Source of the DNA: Bordetella trematum
GTDB taxonomy: Bacteria > Pseudomonadota > Gammaproteobacteria > Burkholderiales > Burkholderiaceae_B
Reading direction: 5' to 3'
NCBI RefSeq assembly: GCF_900078335.1
Contig: NZ_FKBR01000045.1
Location: 62,001-126,000, forward strand
Length of the DNA stretch: 64,000 nt
The notes under the pieces are model-generated. The model saw only the letters and a list, made by a program, of their open reading frames with translations. It ran no database searches and was not told where the DNA came from. Each line of letters opens with the position of its first letter. Positions within the stretch are counted from its first letter, which is position 1. Positions 16,365 through 24,215 of the stretch are shown in pieces. A program made the position numbers and the translations under genes.

Positions 16365-16715
16365 TCAGGTCCGGTTGGAAGCGTTCTTGAGACCGACGTA
16401 GAACGGCACGGGGGACAGCGCGAGCGCCAGACCGAGCAGATAGGGCAGGCCCGCGTGGGCATAGCCAAAGGGCGCCAGGAGAATGTTCAGGGCATAAATC
16501 ACGGTGCCGGCGCGATTGCTCATCAGCGAATTGACCCATGAAATGATCAGCCACCCATAAGCGGCGATGGCCAGAGGGATGGCGACGATGGCTGGCGCAT
16601 TCCATCCTGTGGCCCAGGCCAGCGCCGGGGCCAGGCCCAGGATGGCAGCGATGAGGTTCGCCAGGCTCAGGGTGAGACTGCCGAAGAGGGCGATGGAAGG
16701 CAGCTTTTTGAGCAT
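16365..16715 (-). CDS. Small integral membrane protein, function unknown
   Basis: A 116-residue hydrophobic protein with three or four predicted membrane helices: about 8-32 ([20 protein letters not shown]), 38-62, 68-85 and 88-108. The C-terminus is a short polar tail (GLKNASNRT). I recognise no family. The ATG at 16715 has no convincing ribosome site, so the start is uncertain. It lies alone on the minus strand between tRNA-Pro and a rightward membrane protein. Confidence 0.6.
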   Translation of the reverse strand: MLKKLPSIALFGSLTLSLANLIAAILGLAPALAWATGWNAPAIVAIPLAIAAYGWLIISWVNSLMSNRAGTVIYALNILLAPFGYAHAGLPYLLGLALALSPVPFYVGLKNASNRT

Positions 16716-17011
16716 TGGGTGGGGAGTCCGGGGGCGGTGTTTTCCTGGCCTGCCAAGCAGGGCGGGCTGCTGGATTCTACAGGCCCGGTCCTGGCGTTGT
16801 CATCGCAGGTGTCTGGTCCCCTCGGCCGCGGCAGCGCGGCATCGGCGCAGCACCCTGACAAATACGAAAGCCGCCAGGCCTGCGCTTGTGCTGCGGCGGC
16901 GAGTATGGTGCAGTGACGGCCTGCGATGGACAGCCAGCCCGGCCGCCCGGATCATGCCGGCGGGCGGGGCGGCGCAGCCAGCGGCATGATGGGCATCACA
17001 GGAGCGAAAAC

Positions 17012-17350
17012 ATGGTGCAGGAACGCTTGAAATCGGAATTGACGGTCGGAGACATCATTGGCAATGGCATTGTCTGGATTCTGCTCACGCTGGTGACCTT
17101 CGGTCTGGCTGTGTTTGTATTCCCCTACTACATGCAGAAGTTCATCATCAATCGTACGGTGATGATCGACCAGGGCGGCCGCCGCACGGGCCGCCTGGTA
17201 TGCACGATAGATTTCGCCAGCATTATCGGCAATGTCGTCATCTGGACGTTGATTTCCATCGTGACCTTGGGCATCGGCTATTTCATTTTTCTCTACAAGA
17301 TCAATGCCCACTGCATGGATCACACCGTGGTGGAGCGTTTCACTGGCTGA
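17012..17350 (+). CDS. Small membrane protein with internal duplication (DUF6693-like)
   Basis: A 112-residue protein made of two related halves. Residues 12-46 (IGNGIVWILLTLVTFGLAVF, ending NRTVM) resemble residues 69-104 (IGNVVIWTLISIVTLGIGYF, ending DHTVV). Each half has one strong membrane helix, and a soluble linker (IDQGGRRTGRLVCTIDFAS) joins them. The layout fits a small family I associate with DUF6693; the family name is from memory. No function is known. ATG 17012 follows GGAG; the frame opens 126 bases earlier without support. Confidence 0.72.
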   Translation: MVQERLKSELTVGDIIGNGIVWILLTLVTFGLAVFVFPYYMQKFIINRTVMIDQGGRRTGRLVCTIDFASIIGNVVIWTLISIVTLGIGYFIFLYKINAHCMDHTVVERFTG

Positions 17351-17379
17351 TCTCCGGGCGGATGCCTTGCTGCACGATG

Positions 17380-17402
17380 ACGCCGCCTGCGGGCGGCGTT
17401 TT
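17380..17402 (+). terminator. Terminator after the duplicated membrane protein
   Basis: Stem ACGCCGCC/GGCGGCGT with loop TGCG, followed by TTTT, 30 bases after the stop codon. Confidence 0.8.
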
Positions 17403-17565
17403 GCATGCGCGCCTTGAACAAATATTCATTTGGATGTGAGCCGCAGTGTCCGTAGATTGAGGCGTGGACCGAATGGTCTTCGGTAGTTTTTGCCAGTCGG
17501 CTCTGTGCCGCTTGCGCAGTTGCAAACGGCATTCCCAGCAACATCGAAAACCAAGGAGACCCGAT

Positions 17566-18570
17566 ATGCAGCAGGCATTTCGAAGCCGGATTGCTTTGCC
17601 GATGTTCACCGCCCTGATGACGCTGTGCGCCGCGCACGGCAGCAGCGTGGCGGCCAGCAACTACCCGGCCGTGCCGGTCGAGATCATCGTGCCTTTCTCG
17701 GCCGGAGGGGATGCGGATCAGTCGGCGCGCAATCTCGCTGCCAGCGCCCAGGCAAGTTTCAGCAAGCCGCTGGTGGTCATGAACCGGGGGGGCGCCAACG
17801 GCGTCATCGGTTCGCAGTTCGTGAAGAACGCCAAGCCGGATGGGCATACCTTGCTGCTGGCTCGTGTCGGCCCGCAGATCCTGCTGCCCGCCCTGCAGCC
17901 ATCGACCACGCCGTATCGCTGGGATGATTTCACGTTCATCGGCATGCTGGAGTCGAACCCCATCGTCTGTGTGGTGCATCCGGAAAGCGACTACAAGGAG
18001 TTCAATGATCTGGTGCAAGCCCTGCGCTCCCGGCCCGGGAGCCTGGCCTACAGCCATCCGGGGGTGGCAACGATACCGAATCTGACGCCGCAGCTGCTTT
18101 TCGGCTTGCTGGGGCTGGGGCCTGATGCCGCCATCAATGTTGCCTACAAGGGAGGCGGCGAGGCGGCGATGGCGGTGTTGAGCCGGGAGGTGGATTTCTC
18201 CTGTGGCAATCTCAGTTCGTTGATGGGCAATATCAATGCCGGCCGCCTGCGGCCGATTCTGGTGACCACCCAGAAACGCCTGGATCGCTTTCCGTCGGCG
18301 GTGACCGCAAGGGAGGCCGGCTATCCCGATCTGGAATCCATGCAGGGTTGGAGCGCGCTCTATGGGCCGCCGGGCATGGAGCCGGCTGTGGTGCAGCAGT
18401 GGGCCGAGGTGCTGCAGACGCTGGCGAAGAATCCGAAGTGGCTGGCGGGCAATGAGAACTTCGGCGGCATGCCCAATGTGCTCTCGCCGGGCGAGACGCG
18501 GGAGTTTGTGCAGCACAGCGCCCAGGTCATGCAGGACATCATCAAAACCAGCCAGTTGAAGACCGAGTGA
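17566..18570 (+). CDS. Bug/TctC-family periplasmic solute-binding protein
   Basis: The 334-residue protein has a signal peptide of about 32 residues ending near VAASNYPAVPV, then the family hallmark EIIVPFSAGGDADQSARNL. GGANGVIGSQFVKNAKPDGH replaces the more usual GGNTAIGA-type segment. ATG 17566 follows AAGGAG. It precedes the carboxymuconolactone-decarboxylase-like gene by 61 bases on the same strand, so the two are probably co-transcribed. It is the third Bug protein in the window and the most divergent of them; no transporter membrane genes are near. Confidence 0.88.
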   Translation: MQQAFRSRIALPMFTALMTLCAAHGSSVAASNYPAVPVEIIVPFSAGGDADQSARNLAASAQASFSKPLVVMNRGGANGVIGSQFVKNAKPDGHTLLLARVGPQILLPALQPSTTPYRWDDFTFIGMLESNPIVCVVHPESDYKEFNDLVQALRSRPGSLAYSHPGVATIPNLTPQLLFGLLGLGPDAAINVAYKGGGEAAMAVLSREVDFSCGNLSSLMGNINAGRLRPILVTTQKRLDRFPSAVTAREAGYPDLESMQGWSALYGPPGMEPAVVQQWAEVLQTLAKNPKWLAGNENFGGMPNVLSPGETREFVQHSAQVMQDIIKTSQLKTE

Positions 18571-18631
18571 GTTCATCCACCCCCGGCAACGGGGGCCGAT
18601 TACGCCAACTTTTTCATTCAGGTGACATTGC

Positions 18632-19297
18632 ATGACTGTTGAATCCCTGTCGGACCGCATTGCGGCCGTGGCCATTCCCGAAACCCTGCTGGATCACGCG
18701 CCCGAGTTGTTCGGCGTTTATCAGGACTACGCTCACGCGGTGCGCGAATCCGCCGAGGAATCGCTCAGCCCCCGTCTCTACGCGATGGTGCGGTTGGCGG
18801 TGGCGCTGGCCATCCCCAGTGCGCCGCTGGCGCGCGAGGCCCGTCGCCTGGCCGAGGAGCGCGCCACGGCTGCCGACATCGCCGGCGCGGTCAACGCGGC
18901 CAGCCATTTGCGCAGCGGTGCGGCCATCGCCTATGGCCGGTTGGTTTTCAAGCTGATGGAAGGGGACCAGCCCGGAGCCGCGGAGGCGGGTACCCGCTCC
19001 CAGATCGCCCGTGATCGGGAATACATGACCAAACTGCGCAAGGCCAGCCCCAAGGCGTTCGACGCCATGGCAAGGCTGACCACGGCGCGTCAGACGCATA
19101 GTGTGATCACGCCGCTGGAATACGAAATGATCGCCATCGCGATCGCCACGGTCACGCAGTGCGTCTATTGCCTGGAGGTGCACGGCAACAAGGCCAAGGA
19201 GGTCGGCGCGACCGAGCAGCAGATCGCCGATGCGGTACATATCGCCATCGCTGCGCGCTACGAGGCGACGGTGCTGGAGTGGGCGGCGCTGGGCTGA
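18632..19297 (+). CDS. Two-domain carboxymuconolactone decarboxylase/AhpD-like protein
   Basis: The 221-residue protein folds as two CMD-type all-helical halves. The C-terminal half carries the redox motif CVYC followed by LEVHGNKAKEVGAT, the AhpD-type CxxC-x3-H active site. The N-terminal half keeps the helical framework (PRLYAMVRLAVALAI) but has lost the CxxC. Such proteins act as peroxidase partners or as decarboxylases or lactonases of aromatic breakdown. Here the CxxC favours an AhpD-like redox role. It follows a Bug protein, so a catabolic role is also possible. Confidence 0.8.
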   Translation: MTVESLSDRIAAVAIPETLLDHAPELFGVYQDYAHAVRESAEESLSPRLYAMVRLAVALAIPSAPLAREARRLAEERATAADIAGAVNAASHLRSGAAIAYGRLVFKLMEGDQPGAAEAGTRSQIARDREYMTKLRKASPKAFDAMARLTTARQTHSVITPLEYEMIAIAIATVTQCVYCLEVHGNKAKEVGATEQQIADAVHIAIAARYEATVLEWAALG

Positions 19298-19483
19298 AAT
19301 ACGCGCCGGCCTGCGCGGAATCATGTTTTGTGACGGTTACGTGCGCGCCGGCGCAAATGGGCTTAGCGGCTTTCTGGTATTTTGTCGGCCATCGTGTCGG
19401 GAAGCAGCGCAACAGGGGCCTGGTCAGGCGATTCTGCCGCGCGCGTCCCGGCACTCCGCCCGCATTTTCCATGGAGTATCCGC

Positions 19484-19936
19484 ATGAGCCGCGAAGTCGC
19501 CGAAGGTTTGACCCAGTTTTTCCAGTCTCTGCTCGATGAGGAGGGGATCAACCGGGGCCAGGTGCAGTGGGATGAGCAGGCGCAGACGTCTGACCTGATC
19601 TTCAAGTTCGACGGTCGCAACTACATCCTGATCGCCGATGCCGACGATGTGGATTTCGTGCGCCTGTTGTTTCCCAATTTCTGGCCCATCGAGAATGACG
19701 CCGAGCTGGCCGGGGCCTTGCAGGCGATTTCCTTTGTCAACAGTCACTGCAAGGGGGTCAAGGTCCACGCCACGCCCGACAACACCAATATGGCTGCGAC
19801 GATCGAGTTTCTGCTGACCGCAGGGCAGCCGCAGATGAGCAGCGCCTTGTTCCTGCGCTATCTGCGCATGCTCAACAACGGTGCGGAAGAGTTCGCCCGC
19901 GTGATGCGCGCCATGGCCGCGCCACAGCAGGGTTGA
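19484..19936 (+). CDS. YbjN domain protein
   Basis: A 150-residue acidic cytosolic protein with a YbjN/type III chaperone-like alpha-beta fold: SREVAEGLTQFFQSLLDEEG, then strands NYILIADADDVDFVRLLFPN, then VNSHCKGVKVHATPDNTNMA. YbjN-type proteins are small chaperone-like or regulatory proteins of unclear function. ATG 19484 follows ATGGAG. The 186 bases upstream contain no gene. It probably stands alone; a secreted protein follows about 100 bases later. Confidence 0.72.
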   Translation: MSREVAEGLTQFFQSLLDEEGINRGQVQWDEQAQTSDLIFKFDGRNYILIADADDVDFVRLLFPNFWPIENDAELAGALQAISFVNSHCKGVKVHATPDNTNMAATIEFLLTAGQPQMSSALFLRYLRMLNNGAEEFARVMRAMAAPQQG

Positions 19937-20037
19937 CCCTGATGCGGGGTGGTGCATGCACCGCCCGCGCTTGACCTGTTTGCGCAGGCGGCAGAATATA
20001 TCTCTTACTGTTGGTTCAATCCGGAAGCCGTATTTCC

Positions 20038-20358
20038 ATGAAACGCATTGTTTTGGGTTTGCTGTTGGTCTTGTCCGGCGCAGCGTCGGTAGCGGCCACG
20101 GGCGGCGGCACCGCAGCATCCACGCTGGAGATGCAGGACGCCCTGGCCAAGCTGCGCCAGATCCAGAAAGACAACGAAGCCGACCTGCAGGGCACCAAGG
20201 GCTGGACCTGCCGTGACATGTCCGATGGCGGGCGCCGCATGCACCGCGTCGATCTGACCGGCAGCGCCACCATGAATGGCGTGCCCAGCAGCCACGCCGG
20301 CCTGACCGACAGCACGACGCCGCTGTCGGCCCTGCCAGCCTGCGCAGAACCGCGTTGA
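20038..20358 (+). CDS. Small secreted protein, function unknown
   Basis: A 106-residue protein with a clear Sec signal peptide (MKRIVLGLLLVLSGAASVAA) and a short mature domain. It has a helical stretch (TLEMQDALAKLRQIQKDNEA) and two cysteines far apart (WTCRDM and PACAEPR) that could form one disulfide in the periplasm. I recognise no family. It converges on the PhzF gene, leaving a 19-base gap. Confidence 0.65.
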   Translation: MKRIVLGLLLVLSGAASVAATGGGTAASTLEMQDALAKLRQIQKDNEADLQGTKGWTCRDMSDGGRRMHRVDLTGSATMNGVPSSHAGLTDSTTPLSALPACAEPR

Positions 20359-20377
20359 GGCGCGTTCGGGCAAAGGC

Positions 20378-21259
20378 TCAGTCGGGCAAGCGGATGTGCC
20401 CGTCCAGGCACGTGACCGACTGCCCTCCGACCTGAATCCCCCCATCGGCCTGGAACACCAGCGACAGTCTGCCGGCGCGCCCGATACGGCTGCCCTGGCG
20501 GCTGGTGTAGCGCTCGCCGAAGGCGCCCGCCTGACCGGTATGCCGGATGAACGCGGCGATGGCGCCGTTGCCGCTGCCGCAGACCGGGTCTTCCGGAATG
20601 CCTGCCGCCGGGAAAAAGGCGCGCGACTCGATGGTGGCCGGACCATCGCCAAGGTAGGCGCCAAAGGCCACGATGCCGAGCACGCCGCGCTGCGCGCTGA
20701 GCGCCGCGAGCGCCGGCATGTCCGGAGTCAGGGCCAGGACCTGCGCCGCGTCGGGCAATTGGACCACGATGAACACCGGGCCGACGTCGACGATGCCGGC
20801 CGACAGGTTCGCGTCCTGCGGTAGGCCCAGCACTGCGTGGACCTGAGCCTGCGCATCGGCCGGCAGCCGTGTATGGGCGGGCGCCGGCAAATCGAAGTAG
20901 ATGGTGCGCCGGTCGCCGCTTTGCTGCACGTGCAGGGTTACCAGGCCGACTCCACACTCCTGAACCAGTTTGCCTTCGCGCAAACGGCACAGGTCTGCCT
21001 CCAGCAGGGCGTGCACCGAGCCCAGGGTCGGGTGGCCGCCGAAGGGCAGCTCCGATCGGGGCGTGAAAATCCGCAGCTGATAGTCCGCCTCGGGCGTCGT
21101 GGGAGGCAACACGAAGGTGGTCTCCGACAGATTGGTCCAGCTTGCGATGGCTTGCATCTGTCCGGTCGTCAGGCTCCTGGCGTCCAGGACCACGGCGACC
21201 GGATTGCCTTGATAGGGAACCGCGGTGAATACGTCAACTTGTTTGAATGGAACCTGCAT
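20378..21259 (-). CDS. PhzF-family isomerase/epimerase-like protein
   Basis: The 293-residue protein begins QVPFKQVDVFTAVPYQGNPV, the classic PhzF opening. It has the catalytic Glu region TNLSETTFVL and the second-half motif DPVCGSGNGAIAAFIRH typical of this diaminopimelate-epimerase fold. No other phenazine genes are near, so it is one of the many PhzF relatives acting on an unknown substrate. ATG 21259 follows GAGGAAA; the frame opens earlier at 21367 without support. It is divergent from a LysR gene that probably controls it. Confidence 0.9.
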   Translation of the reverse strand: MQVPFKQVDVFTAVPYQGNPVAVVLDARSLTTGQMQAIASWTNLSETTFVLPPTTPEADYQLRIFTPRSELPFGGHPTLGSVHALLEADLCRLREGKLVQECGVGLVTLHVQQSGDRRTIYFDLPAPAHTRLPADAQAQVHAVLGLPQDANLSAGIVDVGPVFIVVQLPDAAQVLALTPDMPALAALSAQRGVLGIVAFGAYLGDGPATIESRAFFPAAGIPEDPVCGSGNGAIAAFIRHTGQAGAFGERYTSRQGSRIGRAGRLSLVFQADGGIQVGGQSVTCLDGHIRLPD

Positions 21260-21339
21260 GGGCGTTTCCTCGGTTGGCCGGATGCGCCGGCGTCTTGCCG
21301 GCGAGAGCGGCAATCTAGCAAGAAAGCGCCATTGCATTG

Positions 21340-21354
21340 CTGCACGCGGTGCAG
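21340..21354. promoter_or_regulatory. Candidate LysR box between PhzF and LysR genes
   Basis: CTGCAC-gcg-GTGCAG is a perfect 15-base palindrome with the T-N11-A geometry of LysR sites, in the middle of the 151-base divergent promoter region. Confidence 0.42.
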
Positions 21355-21410
21355 GTCTGTGATGCATGCTCCCGGGCTCCGGCTTGATATATTTGCCGGC
21401 AGGGGGGCGT

Positions 21411-22346
21411 ATGCAAATCTCGCCAATATTCGGTAATCAGCATTCGGACGAGCTGTCCGCTTTCATCGCCATCGCGGAGACCGGCTCCTTTGCCGAGGCG
21501 GCTTTGCGTCTGGGGCGTCATCCTTCCATCATGTCCAAGCGCATGGCGGCGCTGGAAGGGCGCCTGGGCATTCGTCTCATCGCCCGCTCGACCCGCCGCA
21601 TCAAGCTCACCGAGGCGGGCCTGATGTACCTGGAGCGTGTGCGCGAGGCGGCCCGGATCCTGGAGGATGCCGAACAGGAAATGAGCCGCCATGCCAGCCA
21701 GGCGCGCGGGGTACTGCGCCTGGCTCTGCCGGGATCGCTGGGCCGCTTGTGGCTGGCCGGACCGGTGGCGCAGTTCGCCCAGGCGCATCCGGCCATCACG
21801 GTGAACGCCGAGTACTCTGACGCCTATGTCGATGTGATCGCCGGCGGCTTTGATGTCTGCATCCGTGTCGGGGCCTTGCCCGACAGCAGCCTGGTGGCCA
21901 CGCGGCTGTGCGATCACCGGCGCATTCTCTGTGCCGCACCGGCCTATCTGGCGCGTTATGGCGAGCCTGACCGGCCGTCGGCGCTGGCCGGGCACAGGCT
22001 GCTGGGCCACAGCGGCCTGAAGCACTATCCCGCGCTGCATTTTTCCCGGGCCGGCGAGACCGAGGTGGTGCGCGCGCCGGGCTGTTTCATCAGCAATGAC
22101 GGCGAGGCGCTGCTGCAAGCTGCGCGCCTGGGGCTGGGCATTCTGGGGTCCAGCAACTGGCTGGTCGCGCAGGATCTGCACCAGGGACGGCTGCGTCGCG
22201 TGCTGGCCGATTGGACCTTCGATACGGCTTCTGCCATCTATCTGCTGCGGCCCAGCCTCAAGTTTCCGCCGCAGAAGGTGCTGGCCTTCAAGGTCTGGAT
22301 GGAGCGGGTGTTCGCCGCCGGGCCGCCCTGGTCGCGCGAGCTTTGA
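21411..22346 (+). CDS. LysR-family transcriptional regulator
   Basis: The 311-residue protein has a LysR winged helix at about residues 10-70 (ELSAFIAIAETGSFAEAALR, then IMSKRMAALEGRLGIRLIAR) and a substrate-binding-like effector domain. The pattern (HPSIMSKRMAALE, then FDVCIRVGALPDSSLVATRL) resembles the CrgA/DsdC-like branch. ATG 21411 lies downstream of a GGGGGG ribosome site. Divergent from the PhzF gene, with a palindrome in between. Confidence 0.9.
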   Translation: MQISPIFGNQHSDELSAFIAIAETGSFAEAALRLGRHPSIMSKRMAALEGRLGIRLIARSTRRIKLTEAGLMYLERVREAARILEDAEQEMSRHASQARGVLRLALPGSLGRLWLAGPVAQFAQAHPAITVNAEYSDAYVDVIAGGFDVCIRVGALPDSSLVATRLCDHRRILCAAPAYLARYGEPDRPSALAGHRLLGHSGLKHYPALHFSRAGETEVVRAPGCFISNDGEALLQAARLGLGILGSSNWLVAQDLHQGRLRRVLADWTFDTASAIYLLRPSLKFPPQKVLAFKVWMERVFAAGPPWSREL

Positions 22347-22388
22347 ACGGGCGCGGTGCTTGCGGTCTGTGCGGCCCGCCAGGGGACG

Positions 22389-22414
22389 AAAAAAAACCGC
22401 CTCTTCAGAGGCGG
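22389..22414 (-). terminator. Terminator of the EF-hand gene
   Basis: Read leftward: stem CCGCCTC, loop TGAA, stem GAGGCGG, then eight T. It lies just past the EF-hand stop. Confidence 0.85.
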
Positions 22415-22432
22415 TCGGGTGGCGCAGGGCGT

Positions 22433-22801
22433 TCAGCGGATCAGGTAGCCGTCGCCGTTGCGGTCCTGGCGGTCGAAGTCGTTCATGACGGCGGTCATGA
22501 ATTCTTCGCGCGTGATGACGCCATCCTTGTTGGTGTCGACCAGATCGAACTCGCTGTCGGTGAACACCTTGGCGGTCTCGGGGCGGGTCAGCTTGCCGTT
22601 CTGGCTGGCGTTGAGCTTGTTGAACGCATCTTCCATGAAGACGCGATACTCTTCGCGGCTGATCTTGCCGTCCTTGTTGGTGTCGATCTGGTTGTAGACC
22701 TGCTCGTCAAAGTAGGGCTTGGAGGCTGTCTGGGCCTGGGCGATACCGGCGCTGAAGGTCAGGGACAGGGCCAGTGCCAGGGCGAGGCGGGTTTTTTTCA
22801 T
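22433..22801 (-). CDS. Secreted EF-hand calcium-binding protein
   Basis: The 122-residue protein has a signal peptide (MKKTRLALALALSLTFSAGI, cleavage near AQA-QTAS). Two full EF-hand loops follow (DTNKDGKISREE and DTNKDGVITREE), with a degenerate one between them (NASQNGKLTRPE). The last loop, DRNGDGYLIR, ends at the stop codon and lacks its final Glu ligand. It should act in the periplasm or outside the cell. ATG 22801 is 9 bases after AAGGA; the ATG at 22810 abuts that site and is less likely. It follows the glycine-zipper lipoprotein gene by 15 bases, so the two may share a transcript. Confidence 0.82.
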   Translation of the reverse strand: MKKTRLALALALSLTFSAGIAQAQTASKPYFDEQVYNQIDTNKDGKISREEYRVFMEDAFNKLNASQNGKLTRPETAKVFTDSEFDLVDTNKDGVITREEFMTAVMNDFDRQDRNGDGYLIR

Positions 22802-22816
22802 GGTTGCCATTCCTTC

Positions 22817-23056
22817 TTATTTGCAGCCGATACGGTTGCCGGCATAGCTGCCGGCGCCAGCGCCCGCCACGGTGGCGATCGTCTTGCCGGTGCCGCCGCC
22901 GACCATGCTGCCCAGCAGGCCGCCGACCACGGCACCGCCAACGGTGCCGGCAATACAGTCGAATTCGGATTCGGCCTTCGGGCCGCCCATGCCCTGGCAA
23001 CCTGCCAGGACCAGCAGTCCGGAGGATATGACGGCTGTCACCAATGCTCTTTTCAT
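22817..23056 (-). CDS. Glycine-zipper lipoprotein (SlyB/OsmB-like)
   Basis: A 79-residue protein with a lipoprotein signal peptide and lipobox LAGC, giving an acylated Cys at about residue 20. Two glycine-zipper segments follow (GTVGGAVVGGLLGSMVGGG and VAGAGAGSYAGNRIG), the pattern of 2TM glycine-zipper outer-membrane lipoproteins. These are usually envelope-stress proteins. It is the first gene of a leftward pair with the EF-hand gene. Nothing shows its regulation directly. Confidence 0.82.
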   Translation of the reverse strand: MKRALVTAVISSGLLVLAGCQGMGGPKAESEFDCIAGTVGGAVVGGLLGSMVGGGTGKTIATVAGAGAGSYAGNRIGCK

Positions 23057-23207
23057 GATTTTGTGCTCCGTAGAACAAGTGTTGCGGCAATTATGCAGGC
23101 TGCCTGTGGGTGATTAACCTTGCTGTCAGCAGGATAAACCGGCTGTCTGCGCGAGGGAAGTGCCGTTGCGGCATCGCTTGATGCCGGACAGGTTTTTGCG
23201 CCGGGCC

Positions 23208-23690
23208 TCAGCGGCGGCGTTGCAAGCTCTGGTGGTGCAGGTTCTTGATCTGCTCGGTGAATTCGGAGACCGGTCCCGTCACGGCGATATCGGGGGCGAC
23301 TTCGTTGATGGAGAGCGCTTTCACCGGGCCGGGGGCTTGCCCCCATTCCTGCATCCAGCGGGCATATTGGGCGGCCGAGGCGACGTAGACGATGCGGCCC
23401 AGGCCGACCCACCCATGGGCGGCCGAACACATGGGGCAGTGTTCGCCGGAGGTGTACACGGTACAGGCCGCGCGCTGCGCGGGCGTGAGGTGCTCGGCGG
23501 CCCAGCGGGCGATGGCGAACTCGGGATGTTGCGTGGCGTCGCCGCCTGCGATGCGGTTGCGGTCCTCGAAAAGGACTTCGCCATCGGGGCCGGCCAATAC
23601 GGAACCGAAGGGTTCGTCGCCGTGGTCCAGCGCCAGGCGGGCCAGTTCCAGGCAGCGACCCAGATGGTGGCGGTCTTGGGTGGTGATCAC
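23208..23690 (-). CDS. Nucleoside/nucleobase deaminase (cytidine-deaminase fold)
   Basis: The 160-residue protein has the zinc motifs of the CDA/TadA fold in variant form: HPE (in ATQHPEFAIARW) in place of HAE, and HCPMC (in TSGEHCPMCSAAHGW) in place of PCxxC. His, both Cys and the catalytic Glu are all kept. It resembles bacterial guanine or generic nucleoside deaminases of about 155 residues, but the substrate is not certain. The start is GTG at 23690, supported by AAGGAG six bases upstream. Confidence 0.82.
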   Translation of the reverse strand: MITTQDRHHLGRCLELARLALDHGDEPFGSVLAGPDGEVLFEDRNRIAGGDATQHPEFAIARWAAEHLTPAQRAACTVYTSGEHCPMCSAAHGWVGLGRIVYVASAAQYARWMQEWGQAPGPVKALSINEVAPDIAVTGPVSEFTEQIKNLHHQSLQRRR

Positions 23691-23807
23691 GTCAGGCTCC
23701 TTTGCGTATTTCTGCGGGGGGCGGGCGCAGGTTGCGGACGGTGTGTCCGCCGCAACAGCATACTCGTTGCAGAGCGTTGGCGGGCCAGGGGTGATCCGCC
23801 CGCGGCG

Positions 23808-24101
23808 TCAGCGCTTGGCGCCCTTGGAAACGGCCAGGGCCATTTGCAGGGTCTGTGTCATGCGCGCCTTGGCGTTGGCTTTCATGTCAGCGGGCCAGCC
23901 GAGTTCCTTGACGAGGTACTGCAGCACCGAGTCCGCCACGTCGTCCATCACGCCCAGCGTTTCTTCGGGGTTTTTCTGGCGCATCGCGAACAGGGCGATG
24001 TGGGCCGCATTCAGGGCCATGTCGCCCAGCGCGTGCGAAAGGGCGACTTTAGGCTCGCTGTCCAGGCTGGCGATGGCTTGGGAAGAAGGGGTCGAGGTCA
24101 T
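23808..24101 (-). CDS. Small helical protein, function unknown
   Basis: A 97-residue protein predicted to be almost all helix (PKVALSHALGDMALNAAHIA, then EETLGVMDDVADSVLQYLVK), with a basic C-terminal end (KANAKARMTQ...KGAKR). No signal peptide, membrane segment or motif that I recognise. A hairpin GGCGTCAGG/CCTGACGCC at 24129-24149 lies upstream without a T-run. Confidence 0.62.
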   Translation of the reverse strand: MTSTPSSQAIASLDSEPKVALSHALGDMALNAAHIALFAMRQKNPEETLGVMDDVADSVLQYLVKELGWPADMKANAKARMTQTLQMALAVSKGAKR

Positions 24102-24215
24102 GAGGGCATTCCGGGTTCGGGGGAGGGCGGCGTCAGGGGACCTGACGCCGGGAGACAGGGCGACACTATAGGGAAATCGCCCGGAGGGAACAAATCGATC
24201 GTTGCCCCGGGCGGC

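Noticed and set aside
24129-24149. Hairpin GGCGTCAGG-gga-CCTGACGCC as a terminator
   Set aside because: No T-run on either strand; kept only as a note under the neighbouring gene.
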